A stretch of DNA of 7,446 nucleotides, taken from the NCBI GenBank assembly GCA_001771055.1, contig MESS01000041.1, positions 14,018 to 21,463 of the forward strand, given 5' to 3'. The notes below the pieces were generated by a model. It saw only the letters and a program-made list of their open reading frames with translations. It was not told the origin of the DNA and made no database searches. Made by a program: the position numbers and the translations under genes. This document shows, piece after piece, positions 1 through 6,769 of this stretch (position 1 is its first letter; each line of letters begins with the position of its first letter). The stretch comes from Caldithrix sp. RBG_13_44_9. GTDB lineage: Bacteria > Calditrichota > Calditrichia > RBG-13-44-9.

Positions 1-12
1 AAGAAAAAAGAT

Positions 13-861
13 ATGACAGCCCAGAATTCCGTCCATTCTTTCCGGTTTCCCTGGTATGGTTACCCGGGGCTGGGAGTAATCGTCATTTCGGAAGTGGGAT
101 TGTTTTTTAATCTCTGGTTTTTTGAAACCTATATCACTCCGTTATGCTGGACCGGATTGATCTTATTTTTAGATGCCCTCAATTTCCGCCTGGCCGGTAA
201 CTCAATTATTCAAAATCATCGCAAAGAATTTCTGTGGATGGTGTCCTGGTCCATTGCTTTGTGGTACGTATTCGAATTCTATAACCTCTTCATCAAAAAC
301 TGGCACTATGTCGGTCTCCCGGACTCACTCTGGCTGCGCTACTTCGGTTATTTCTGGTCCTTTGCCACCATCTGGCCGGGTGTATATCAGATTTTTCATT
401 TGCTCAAAAATTTAAAAATATTTGATCAGATACGAATTAAACCATGGACTGTATCTAAAAGGTACTTAACCACCTCCATTATTTTTGGGTTTTTTTGTCT
501 CCTGCTTCCTTTTATAGTTTCCCGGGAAATTGCCCCGTATCTGGCGGCTCCGGTCTGGATCGGAATGGTTTTTCTGCTCGATCCAATTAATTTTCTAAAC
601 AGGCGGTATTCCCTGCTCAGGGATTGGGCTGCCGGAAATCTTACCACCTTATTGCAATTATTCCTCAGTGGACTTATTGCCGGGGGACTCTGGGAATTCT
701 GGAATTACTGGGCTACCGCCAAATGGATCTATACTGTCCCCATCTTAGGAGATGTGAAAATTTTTGAGATGCCGGTGCTGGGATACCTGGGTTTTCCAGC
801 TTTTGCGGTGGAAGTCATGGTAATGTGGGAATCAGTAAAACTGCTGTTGCGATTGAAATAG
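13..861 (+). CDS. Polytopic membrane protein of unknown function with internal duplication
   Basis: I do not recognise the family. From the ATG at 13 the protein has 282 residues and is very rich in Trp, Phe, Leu and Ile, with about eight hydrophobic stretches, so it should be an integral inner-membrane protein. The two halves resemble each other. Residues 46-58 (WTGLILFLDALNF) match 182-194 (WIGMVFLLDPINF). The FEFYN at 87-91 matches WEFWN at 227-231, each followed by a W-x-Y element (97-99 and 238-240) and then a FGYF/LGYL segment. This implies two repeats of about 120-130 residues, each with roughly four membrane helices. Acidic and aromatic residues (D54/D190, E88/E228) recur in both halves and could line a cofactor or substrate site, but that is inference. 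The frame stays open to the window edge (no stop in codons 1-12) and no clear Shine-Dalgarno precedes the ATG beyond an A/G-rich run, so the true start may lie upstream. It ends 15 nt before a strong terminator and converges with the large gene on the other strand. Confidence 0.8.
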   Translation: MTAQNSVHSFRFPWYGYPGLGVIVISEVGLFFNLWFFETYITPLCWTGLILFLDALNFRLAGNSIIQNHRKEFLWMVSWSIALWYVFEFYNLFIKNWHYVGLPDSLWLRYFGYFWSFATIWPGVYQIFHLLKNLKIFDQIRIKPWTVSKRYLTTSIIFGFFCLLLPFIVSREIAPYLAAPVWIGMVFLLDPINFLNRRYSLLRDWAAGNLTTLLQLFLSGLIAGGLWEFWNYWATAKWIYTVPILGDVKIFEMPVLGYLGFPAFAVEVMVMWESVKLLLRLK

Positions 862-875
862 ATTAACCTTAAATA

Positions 876-902
876 AAAACCTCCTCGAAGCGAGGAGGTT
901 TT
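876..902. terminator. Bidirectional intrinsic terminator
   Basis: AAAACCTCCTCG (876-887) and CGAGGAGGTTTT (891-902) form a perfect 12-bp stem with a 3-nt loop (AAG). It sits in the 74-nt gap between two convergent genes. On the + strand the arm ends in TTTT. On the - strand the arm runs into TTTTTATTT (879 down to 871), a better U-tract. It should therefore terminate both the membrane-protein gene and the large - strand gene, and it probably serves the latter more efficiently. Confidence 0.9.
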
Positions 903-935
903 AAATATGGGCTTAATTATTGATCATTTGAATAA

Positions 936-3900
936 TTATTGCGGAGTAGGTGCAGGAACATCCTCTACTGTAATTCTCACTGTGATTTGGGCACTGGCTC
1001 CCTGCGGATCTTTTGCCGAAATTGTTATCTGGTAATCACCCTGTTGATCCTCTCTGGGAACCCAGTTGAATGCTCCGCTGCTGCCGTTAAAATTAGCTCC
1101 AGCCGGCATTCCATCGGCAGAGAGTGCTACCTTACCCTGATCCTCTTCATCCGGATCGCTGGTATCTACCCTGAAAGAAACCTCCTGACCTTCCTGGACA
1201 TTCTTAGATCCCACTTCTTTTATCTCCGGAGCACGGTTAACATTTTCAACCTGAACCGAAAGTGTTCCCAAAGCCGTAGCTCCGAAACCATCGGTAATGG
1301 TATAATCGATGGTATATCCCCCGCTCTGGTTGTAGGTGGGAGTCCAGGTAATGGCACCCTTAGCCGCATTCAAATTTGCTCCGGTTGGCAGCGCTCCACT
1401 GCTTACCTGTAGCTTTCCCTGATCCTCTTTATCCGGGTCACTGAATTTAAGATTGACAGTTAACGGTTCATTCTCTTTACCGGTGAGAGCCGGCACCGGT
1501 TCAATCACCGGTGGGCGGTTGATATTCTTAATGGAAAGCGAAATTTTAGTCTGGGAGGTTGCTCCGGCAGAATCAATTACCTCGGCATTAAGATTAAACT
1601 CACCACTCTGTTCATAGGTTGGAGTCCAGTTGAATTCACCCGCTGCCGCATCCAGGACGGCGCCGGTGGGAAGATTGGATATCTGATAGTGAAGTTTTCC
1701 ATCATCTTCCTTGTCCTGATCAGTGGCACTCAGGGTGAAAGAAAGGGCTTCCTGTTCGTTGCCACTGGTTGCCGGTACGGCAGCCAGTTGCGGTGGGCGA
1801 TTGACTTGGATGACGATCACACTGGCTGTTTTTTCACTGATCAATCCTGCCGGGTCGGCTACCTGGAACATGACTGACCCATAATTTCCGGATTGGTCAA
1901 AACTCGGTGTCCAGCTGAAGGTTCGAGATGAGGGATTGAATACCGCCCCAGCCGGTAAATTTTGAACCGAAAACACCAATTTTCCCTCATCCTCTTTATC
2001 CGGATCACTTCCGGAAATCACAAAAGAGAGAGGAATGTTTTCATTAACTGTTTGCGAAGGAATGTCTGCCAGAACCGGCCGCTGATTAATATGATTAATA
2101 GTGATGGTGGTTTGTTTATTATCTTTTAATAGCCCATCGTTGATGCTGAAGGTAATCGGATATTGACCGGACTGTTCAAAAGTAGGTGTCCAGGAGAATA
2201 GTCCGCTGCTGGCATCGAGAGTGGCACCCTGGGGAAGTCCGGTAGCTGAATAGACCAGTTTACCTAGATCTTCCGCGTCGGGATCACTCCCCATCAGCTG
2301 TTGTTGCAGGGGCATGTTCTCGTCGCTATTTAATGGCGGGACATCTGCCAGCACCGGAGGCCGGTTGACATGATTTACGGTGATAGCAACCGTTTTCTGA
2401 TCCATCAAGCCTTCTGGATCTTTGACGTTGAATTCTATCCCGCTATAGCCGCCGGATTGTTCGAAGGTTGGGAGCCAGCTCAATACCAAAGAATCGGATT
2501 TAAAGTTAGCGCCGCTGGGCAGATTCAATGCTGCATATACCAGCTTACCGGCATCTTCTTTATCCGGATCCGAACCGCTGATCACCAATCGCAGTTTTTT
2601 GTTTTCCTCGGCTACCTGGTCGGTGATCGCAACTAAGACCGGCGGTCGGTTAACATGATTAACGGTGATATTGAAAAATGTAGTGTCAGAAAGTTTTCCG
2701 GCTTTCATTACCGCATTTACTCGGCTGTACAGGCCTGATTGGTCATAAGTGGGGGTCCAGTTGAATTGCCGGGTAGCGGGATCGAATGCTGCTCCGGTTG
2801 GCAAATTGAATATTGTAAAACTGATCTTGTCCAGATCTTCCTTGTCCAGTTCTTCGCCGCTCAGTTTAATGCTGAGTGGATTGGCTTCGTTTACCACCGC
2901 GTCAGCAATGGCATCGATTTTGGGAGGACGATCCACATGGGTGACGGTCAGGGTCACAGCCTCCCGGTCAATACCGCCGGCCCTGTCATCCAACACAAAG
3001 TCCACAATATAGACTCCTGACTGATCAAAAGTAGGTTTCCAGCTGAAGACCCTTTTCAATGAATCGAAAGCAACTCCATCCGGAATATTTTCTACCCGGT
3101 ACTTCAATTTTCCAGCGTCCTCCTTGTCCAGATCACTGCCTTCCGGCACCTGGATGGTCAGAGTGGAGTCTTCCGGAATTTCGCGATTGGCAATATCCGG
3201 CAGTTCCGGCAGCCGGTTGATATGCTTTACCTTGAAAGTGACTGTATCAGAATCACTTAATCTACTGGCAGTCCTTTCGATGACAGTGAAAATAGTACCC
3301 GAATAAATACCCGACTGTTCGAAATTGGGAGTCCAGGAAAAAACTCCGGATTTTCCATCAAACAGTGAACCCGGCGGCAGATTCTTGGCCTCAAAGTAAA
3401 TCTGATCTCCGTCAGGATCCTGGGCTTTTAACGGCAGAACATATTGAAAATTTTCATCAATGATCTGATCGGCAATCGGTTCCAGCACCGGTTGATTATT
3501 GTGCCGTAAAATTTCTGTTTTAGTATCGGTTGAAAGAAAAACATAGACATCATGCTTAAAGGAACTGTAGGTCTGGCTTTCGGTGATATAGCGGACTTCC
3601 AGCTGTGGATTTTGCGGCTGGTTCACTTTAACTATCAGCAGCCCCAATTCAAGATTGGAAAGATAAGCATAATTACCGCTTTTGAATATATGCTGGGTAA
3701 AACCGGTGGTGGTAAACCGTCCGATTTGTTTAGGCAGCCGCGGAGCGGATATGTCCAGAATAAGTAATCCACCCGGTCCATCAGCAATGTACATCAGGCT
3801 GTCTTCGATCTGGAACTGCAGGCAGTGATTCCCGGTCTTATACTGGGTTATTTTCAAGAGACTGGTAGGATTGGTGGCATCATAGATCACCAGACCCCCC

Positions 3901-4481
3901 TGTTTGGCAGCCACATATAATTTTTCATTTTCGTACTTCAGACTCCAGATCCAGGTCTCGGGAATTTCCAGGGTAAGGGTACGGGGATCGCTCAGATTAC
4001 TGATATCAATAATGCAGAAACCATCGCCTCCCATTGCGATATAGAGATAAGGATAATGGATATCCACCCAGTAAGCATCTCCGGGAGTTTTGATGCGGGC
4101 CATTTCATAGGGACGTTCCAGGTTAGAAATATCAAAAATGATAATCCCTTCAGTTTTATTTGCAGCGTATAGCCGGTTTTCATGGATAGCGATATGATGC
4201 ACCTGGTCATTGGTCGGGAGAAAAGAAACTTTACGCGGTTTCTCAATATTGCTTACATCCCAAACCTGGATACCGACCCAGAAATTTACCGTGAAAAGAT
4301 AATTGTTATGAAAAAGTACAAATCGTTCGCCATCCTTGACCAGCACATTCTCCTTAAAATCAGGTGTCGGTAAACTGGTAATCAATTCCGCTGCTGCTCT
4401 CTGCGAATAGGCGCTGGAACTGAGCCCTAATATTAGTGTCCCCAATAAAAAAATCTGCAGGAATTTTAAGATAGGTTTCAT
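936..4481 (-). CDS. Secreted LVIVD beta-propeller / nine-domain Ig-like repeat protein
   Basis: This large extracytoplasmic protein has 1181 residues from ATG 4481. Residues 1-26 look like a Sec signal peptide: Lys at 2 and 6, a hydrophobic core around 8-20, then SSSAYSQ with probable cleavage near AYS|Q. Residues ~30-325 hold six LVIVD-type units (G-h-h-h-h-D-h-S) starting at 70, 112, 154, 196, 238 and 280, as in beta-propeller surface proteins. Residues 328-1175 hold nine tandem Ig-like domains with the recurring pattern NRPPVL...ENxPL...SDPDKEDxGKL...NLPxGAxF...FSWTPTFEQSGxY. This resembles He_PIG or cadherin-like domains, and the acidic DPDKED segment may bind calcium. The protein ends in PAPTPQ, with no LPxTG, transmembrane anchor or recognisable T9SS/PEP-CTERM sorting tail. 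The frame also allows a TTG at 4484, but the ATG at 4481 is better spaced from AGAGGA. The role is probably structural or adhesive at the cell surface; the partner is unknown. It is transcribed divergently from cinA and ends at the shared terminator at 876-902. Confidence 0.88.
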   Translation of the reverse strand: MKPILKFLQIFLLGTLILGLSSSAYSQRAAAELITSLPTPDFKENVLVKDGERFVLFHNNYLFTVNFWVGIQVWDVSNIEKPRKVSFLPTNDQVHHIAIHENRLYAANKTEGIIIFDISNLERPYEMARIKTPGDAYWVDIHYPYLYIAMGGDGFCIIDISNLSDPRTLTLEIPETWIWSLKYENEKLYVAAKQGGLVIYDATNPTSLLKITQYKTGNHCLQFQIEDSLMYIADGPGGLLILDISAPRLPKQIGRFTTTGFTQHIFKSGNYAYLSNLELGLLIVKVNQPQNPQLEVRYITESQTYSSFKHDVYVFLSTDTKTEILRHNNQPVLEPIADQIIDENFQYVLPLKAQDPDGDQIYFEAKNLPPGSLFDGKSGVFSWTPNFEQSGIYSGTIFTVIERTASRLSDSDTVTFKVKHINRLPELPDIANREIPEDSTLTIQVPEGSDLDKEDAGKLKYRVENIPDGVAFDSLKRVFSWKPTFDQSGVYIVDFVLDDRAGGIDREAVTLTVTHVDRPPKIDAIADAVVNEANPLSIKLSGEELDKEDLDKISFTIFNLPTGAAFDPATRQFNWTPTYDQSGLYSRVNAVMKAGKLSDTTFFNITVNHVNRPPVLVAITDQVAEENKKLRLVISGSDPDKEDAGKLVYAALNLPSGANFKSDSLVLSWLPTFEQSGGYSGIEFNVKDPEGLMDQKTVAITVNHVNRPPVLADVPPLNSDENMPLQQQLMGSDPDAEDLGKLVYSATGLPQGATLDASSGLFSWTPTFEQSGQYPITFSINDGLLKDNKQTTITINHINQRPVLADIPSQTVNENIPLSFVISGSDPDKEDEGKLVFSVQNLPAGAVFNPSSRTFSWTPSFDQSGNYGSVMFQVADPAGLISEKTASVIVIQVNRPPQLAAVPATSGNEQEALSFTLSATDQDKEDDGKLHYQISNLPTGAVLDAAAGEFNWTPTYEQSGEFNLNAEVIDSAGATSQTKISLSIKNINRPPVIEPVPALTGKENEPLTVNLKFSDPDKEDQGKLQVSSGALPTGANLNAAKGAITWTPTYNQSGGYTIDYTITDGFGATALGTLSVQVENVNRAPEIKEVGSKNVQEGQEVSFRVDTSDPDEEDQGKVALSADGMPAGANFNGSSGAFNWVPREDQQGDYQITISAKDPQGASAQITVRITVEDVPAPTPQ
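957..3500 (-). repeat. Nine tandem Ig-like domain repeats (93-95 residues each)
   Basis: Counting from the ATG at 4481, the units start at about residues 328, 422, 517, 611, 706, 799, 894, 988 and 1082 and end at 1175. Each opens with N/D-R-x-P and carries an acidic loop, an LPxGAxF motif and a W-x-P-T-x-x-Q-S-G-x-Y motif. Unit 1 lacks the KEDxGK insertion and has a plain DPDGD. Unit 3 has GEELDKED in place of SDPDKED. Unit 9 is the most divergent at the second motif (WVPREDQQGDY). The DNA of adjacent units differs at many codon positions, so the array is an old protein-level expansion and not a recent DNA amplification. Confidence 0.9.
3519..4274 (-). repeat. Six LVIVD-type propeller repeats, exact 42-residue period
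   Basis: The strand motifs GIQVWDVS, GIIIFDIS, GFCIIDIS, GLVIYDAT, GLLILDIS and GLLIVKVN start exactly 42 residues apart (126 nt), from residue 70 to 280. Each is followed by N/P-rich turns such as NLERP and NLSDP, as in LVIVD-repeat surface proteins of bacteria and archaea. The last unit has lost the D-x-S residues (VKVN). A weak strand before the first unit (about residues 55-68) may help close the propeller. Six blades are visible; a seventh would need the flanking strands to complete it. Confidence 0.85.
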
Positions 4482-4487
4482 CAAGGA

Positions 4488-4493
4488 TCCTCT
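4488..4493 (-). promoter_or_regulatory. Shine-Dalgarno that decides the start of the large - strand gene
   Basis: On the - strand AGAGGA lies 6 nt before ATG 4481 but only 3 nt before the in-frame TTG at 4484. The ATG is therefore the likely start, giving 1181 residues and not 1182. Confidence 0.7.
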
Positions 4494-4563
4494 GATTTAT
4501 TGTCAGTATGGCAAACTAAAATTACAATTTCCAATATATTAAATTGCTTTCTGAAAATCAAGA

Positions 4564-4671
4564 AAGTACCTGAAACAACATTAAGAATGTTCTGTTGAGT
4601 ACAAAAATGAGAAATTTATTTTCCTTTTCTATGCCAGAGTCTTGCGAACAGAGTATCATCCTAAGGTACTT
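4564..4671. repeat. Inverted repeat pair in intergenic region
   Basis: AAGTACCT (4564-4571) is perfectly complementary in reverse to AGGTACTT (4664-4671). Inside these, TCTGTT (4591-4596) matches AACAGA (4648-4653) in the same nested order, so a long irregular stem is possible. A second overlapping pairing, CCAGAGT (4634-4640) with ACTCTGG (4672-4678), would compete with it. The arms are short and separated, so this may be chance, the relic of a small inverted-repeat element, or a structured leader. No target-site duplication is evident. Confidence 0.35.
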
Positions 4672-4908
4672 ACTCTGGTCAGTGGAACTGATGTTTTTGC
4701 CCTTCATCATATCAGAACTAATTATCGTCCGTAACTTCCAATTTCTTAACATCATTATGATTTGGGTGTATCAATCCATTCTTCATCATAAAGAACCTGC
4801 TAAATTTTACCATATCCTGCAATTATCGAAGACTCCTGATTTTCTAACGTACCATAATTTTCTGAAACTTGCTGTTTTTGCCTGCTTTTCTTTTTCCAGG
4901 AATTTCTC

Positions 4909-4916
4909 TATATTTG
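4909..4916 (+). promoter_or_regulatory. Possible -10/-7 promoter element for cinA
   Basis: TATATTTG at 4909-4916 fits the TAnnTTTG -7 consensus of Bacteroidota promoters, 16 nt before the cinA ATG. The nearest upstream TTTG (4877-4880) is 28 nt away, further than the usual spacing, and the leader would be very short. In an AT-rich region this may be chance. Confidence 0.2.
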
Positions 4917-4932
4917 GATAAATTTTGAGATT

Positions 4933-6183
4933 ATGGATAAGAAAGCTGAAATCATTTCCATTGGCAACGAGCTGCTGAACGGGAATACCGTGAATACCAA
5001 TGCCAGTTATATGGCGCGGCGGCTTCATGAAAATGGGATGCCGGTTACCTGGATTCAAACGGTACGGGATGAGGCCGGGGCGATCCAGGCCGCTCTGGAT
5101 ATTGCCCTGAAACGGAGCCAGGTAATCCTGGTTACCGGCGGATTAGGTCCTACCCATGATGATATCACCAAACAGGTGTTGGCGGACTATTTCCGAAGCC
5201 AACTGGTTTTTCATGAGGAAATCTTTGAGAAAATTAAAAAGCGTTTTGAGAAACGGGGCCTGCAGATGCCGGAACTCAATCGCGGCATGGCGCTGGTTCC
5301 CCATAATGCCGAGATTATTCCCAATAACCTGGGCACCGCACCGGGTTTGATTTTTAAGCGTGATAGTCAATTGATCTTTGTGATGCCCGGTGTGCCCCGG
5401 GAATTGGAAGCGATGATCGAACTCACGGTCATTCCCCGTCTGCGGCAGGAGTGTCCGGAATGCCGGGTGCAGACCGATATTTTCCGGACTACCGGCATTA
5501 CCGAATCCGCCTTTTATGAAAAAATTGCCCAGGAACTTTCCTTTTTTCCCCAATATGAAATTGCCTTTTTACCGAAGGTCACCGGGGTAGATCTGCGGGT
5601 GGTGCGCCAAAGCGAGGAGGTACAAAATCATGAAATATTTGAAAAATTTAAAAATGTTTTGTATAATGCAGTCGGAGAATTTATTTATACCACTCAAGAG
5701 CTGGAGTTGGAGGCCATTCTGGGAAATATGCTTCGCGGAAAAAAATTAACTATTGCCGTGGCTGAGAGCCTCACCGGCGGATTAATACAGGATAAGCTCA
5801 CTGCGGTTCCGGGAAGCTCGGAATATTTTCTGGGTGGAGTTGTAGCCTACAGCAATGCCTCCAAAGTAAAATTGCTTGGTGTGTTGCAGCAATCACTGGA
5901 TGAACATGGAGCGGTGAGTGAACAAGTAGCCAGGGAAATGGCAGCAGGAGTGCGGGAAAAATTCACCAGCCATATTGGCTTATCCACCACCGGTATTGCC
6001 GGTCCCACCGGGACTACTATTGCTAAGCCGGTAGGATTAGTGTATATCGGAGTAGCGTATCAATCAACCATGCTGGTCCGGAAATATCAGTTCGGAGTTG
6101 ACCGGCTTATGAATAAGCAACGGGCTGCCCAGGCTGGTTTGGAACTGGTGCGGCGAATGATTGCAGGATTGCCTTATGAATAA
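4933..6183 (+). CDS. cinA: CinA: MoCF-like domain plus PncC-type nicotinamide-nucleotide amidase
   Basis: This is a full-length CinA of 416 residues, the usual size for the two-domain form. The N-terminal MoCF/MoeA-like domain (about 1-170) opens with AEIISIGNELLNG and carries TGGLGPTHDD at 68-77, GTAPG at 134-138 and MPGVPRE at 151-157. A linker domain (about 175-255) follows. The C-terminal PncC domain (about 258-414) shows ESLTGG at 278-283, GSSEYFLGG at 294-302, AYSN at 305-308, GAVS at 326-329, TGIAGPTG at 353-360 and KPVG at 365-368. PncC-type domains deamidate nicotinamide mononucleotide to nicotinate mononucleotide in the pyridine-nucleotide cycle; the N-terminal domain of some homologues has ADP-ribose pyrophosphatase activity. 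CinA was named for competence and damage induction. Leu279 replaces the Cys common in ESCTGG, but the serine and TGG remain. The Shine-Dalgarno is weak (GAG 3 nt before the ATG). The gene overlaps thpR by 8 nt, so the two are co-transcribed. Confidence 0.96.
   Translation: MDKKAEIISIGNELLNGNTVNTNASYMARRLHENGMPVTWIQTVRDEAGAIQAALDIALKRSQVILVTGGLGPTHDDITKQVLADYFRSQLVFHEEIFEKIKKRFEKRGLQMPELNRGMALVPHNAEIIPNNLGTAPGLIFKRDSQLIFVMPGVPRELEAMIELTVIPRLRQECPECRVQTDIFRTTGITESAFYEKIAQELSFFPQYEIAFLPKVTGVDLRVVRQSEEVQNHEIFEKFKNVLYNAVGEFIYTTQELELEAILGNMLRGKKLTIAVAESLTGGLIQDKLTAVPGSSEYFLGGVVAYSNASKVKLLGVLQQSLDEHGAVSEQVAREMAAGVREKFTSHIGLSTTGIAGPTGTTIAKPVGLVYIGVAYQSTMLVRKYQFGVDRLMNKQRAAQAGLELVRRMIAGLPYE
6165..6168 (+). 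promoter_or_regulatory. Shine-Dalgarno for thpR inside the cinA 3' end
   Basis: AGGA (within GCAGGA) lies 7 nt before the ATG at 6176, inside the last codons of cinA. It supports 6176 as the start over the in-frame TTG at 6161, which would lie upstream of this site. Confidence 0.7.
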
Positions 6184-6769
6184 AAATTCTGATTCCGAAA
6201 AAATTCGAACATTTATTGCTATTCCCTTGCCACCGTCAGTGACGGGGGAATTAAAAAAATTACTGGCGCAGATGAAGTCATTCTCGAAGGGGATCAAATG
6301 GGTGAATCCGGAATCGATCCATCTCACCTTGAAATTTTTGGGAAATCTCTCAGCGGGGGAATTATCAAAAGTGTTCACCGGCATGCAGAATATTTTTCAA
6401 GATCCTCCTTCCGGCTTCCGACTGACGGCTGCTGAGCTGGGAGCCTTTCCGTCCCTGAAAAAACCTCGGGTATTCTGGGTGGGAGTATCGGGCAGTGGGA
6501 TGGAAACATTAATCCAGCTTCAGAAATTAATTGAAGATGAAATGTACCGGCAGGGATTCCCTAGAGAGGAACGGAAATTTTCGCCGCATCTCACCCTCTC
6601 ACGGATAAAATTTGCCGATCGCTTAACAGAATTGACCCAGGCATTTTCCAGCTATAATTTTCCAGCAGTGGAATTTATGGTTTCAGAAATTCTGATCATG
6701 CGCAGTGAATTGCGGCCGGAAGGAGCAGTGTATAGCATCCAGCAAAAATTTGCCTTATCTTTGGGTTAG
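6176..6769 (+). CDS. thpR: RNA 2',3'-cyclic phosphodiesterase (2H family, LigT-like)
   Basis: The 197-residue protein has the size and layout of ThpR/LigT. The N-terminal strand RTFIAIPLP is typical of the family. The two catalytic HxTx motifs are intact: HLTL at 49-52 (in HLTLKFLG) and HLTL at 138-141 (in SPHLTLSRIK). The KWVNPESIHLTLKFLG and FPSLKKPRVFWVGV segments also match the family. These enzymes open 2',3'-cyclic phosphates on RNA to 2'-phosphomonoesters in the cytoplasm, and some ligate tRNA half-molecules in vitro; the physiological role is unsettled. The start at ATG 6176 (MNKNSDSEKIRTF) overlaps the cinA stop by 8 nt and has an AGGA 7 nt upstream; a longer form from TTG 6161 is less likely. 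No hairpin terminator follows, so transcription may continue toward recA. Confidence 0.95.
   Translation: MNKNSDSEKIRTFIAIPLPPSVTGELKKLLAQMKSFSKGIKWVNPESIHLTLKFLGNLSAGELSKVFTGMQNIFQDPPSGFRLTAAELGAFPSLKKPRVFWVGVSGSGMETLIQLQKLIEDEMYRQGFPREERKFSPHLTLSRIKFADRLTELTQAFSSYNFPAVEFMVSEILIMRSELRPEGAVYSIQQKFALSLG

Larger units (their letters stand above)
4482..4932. other. AT-rich divergent intergenic region, no convincing gene
   Basis: This 451-nt region separates the divergent large - strand gene and cinA, so it should hold both promoters. The short open frames in it (108 codons + from a TTG at 4595, 65 codons - ending at 4558) lack Shine-Dalgarno sites and have low-complexity, unconvincing products. 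Visible structure includes the inverted repeats at 4564-4678, a 5-bp hairpin TCAGT-GGA-ACTGA at 4679-4691, a palindrome ATCAT-T-ATGAT at 4751-4761, and a direct repeat CTTCATCATA at 4702-4711 and 4781-4790. I cannot assign a clear sigma-70 promoter to either gene. Confidence 0.6.

Noticed and set aside
939..1412. 157-codon + strand open frame opposite the Ig repeats
   Set aside because: It is antisense to repeats 8-9 of the large gene. Its Cys/Ser/Arg-rich composition follows from the complement of the repeat codons.
957..3500. Recent tandem DNA amplification in the Ig array
   Set aside because: Adjacent units differ at many synonymous and non-synonymous sites, so no near-identical DNA repeats exist. 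The repetition is at the protein level and old.
4558..4755. 65-codon - strand open frame upstream of the large gene
   Set aside because: It has no ribosome site and no recognisable product, and it overlaps the inverted-repeat region. It looks like chance.
4595..4921. 108-codon + strand open frame in the intergenic region
   Set aside because: It starts at a TTG with no Shine-Dalgarno, and its product is a Phe/Ile/Leu/Ser-rich low-information string with no recognisable motif. AT-rich non-coding DNA explains it.
5143..5553. 136-codon - strand open frame within cinA
   Set aside because: It is antisense to the conserved CinA N-terminal domain, and its product (rich in Gly, His, Phe and Asn) matches no known family. 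It is a shadow of cinA.
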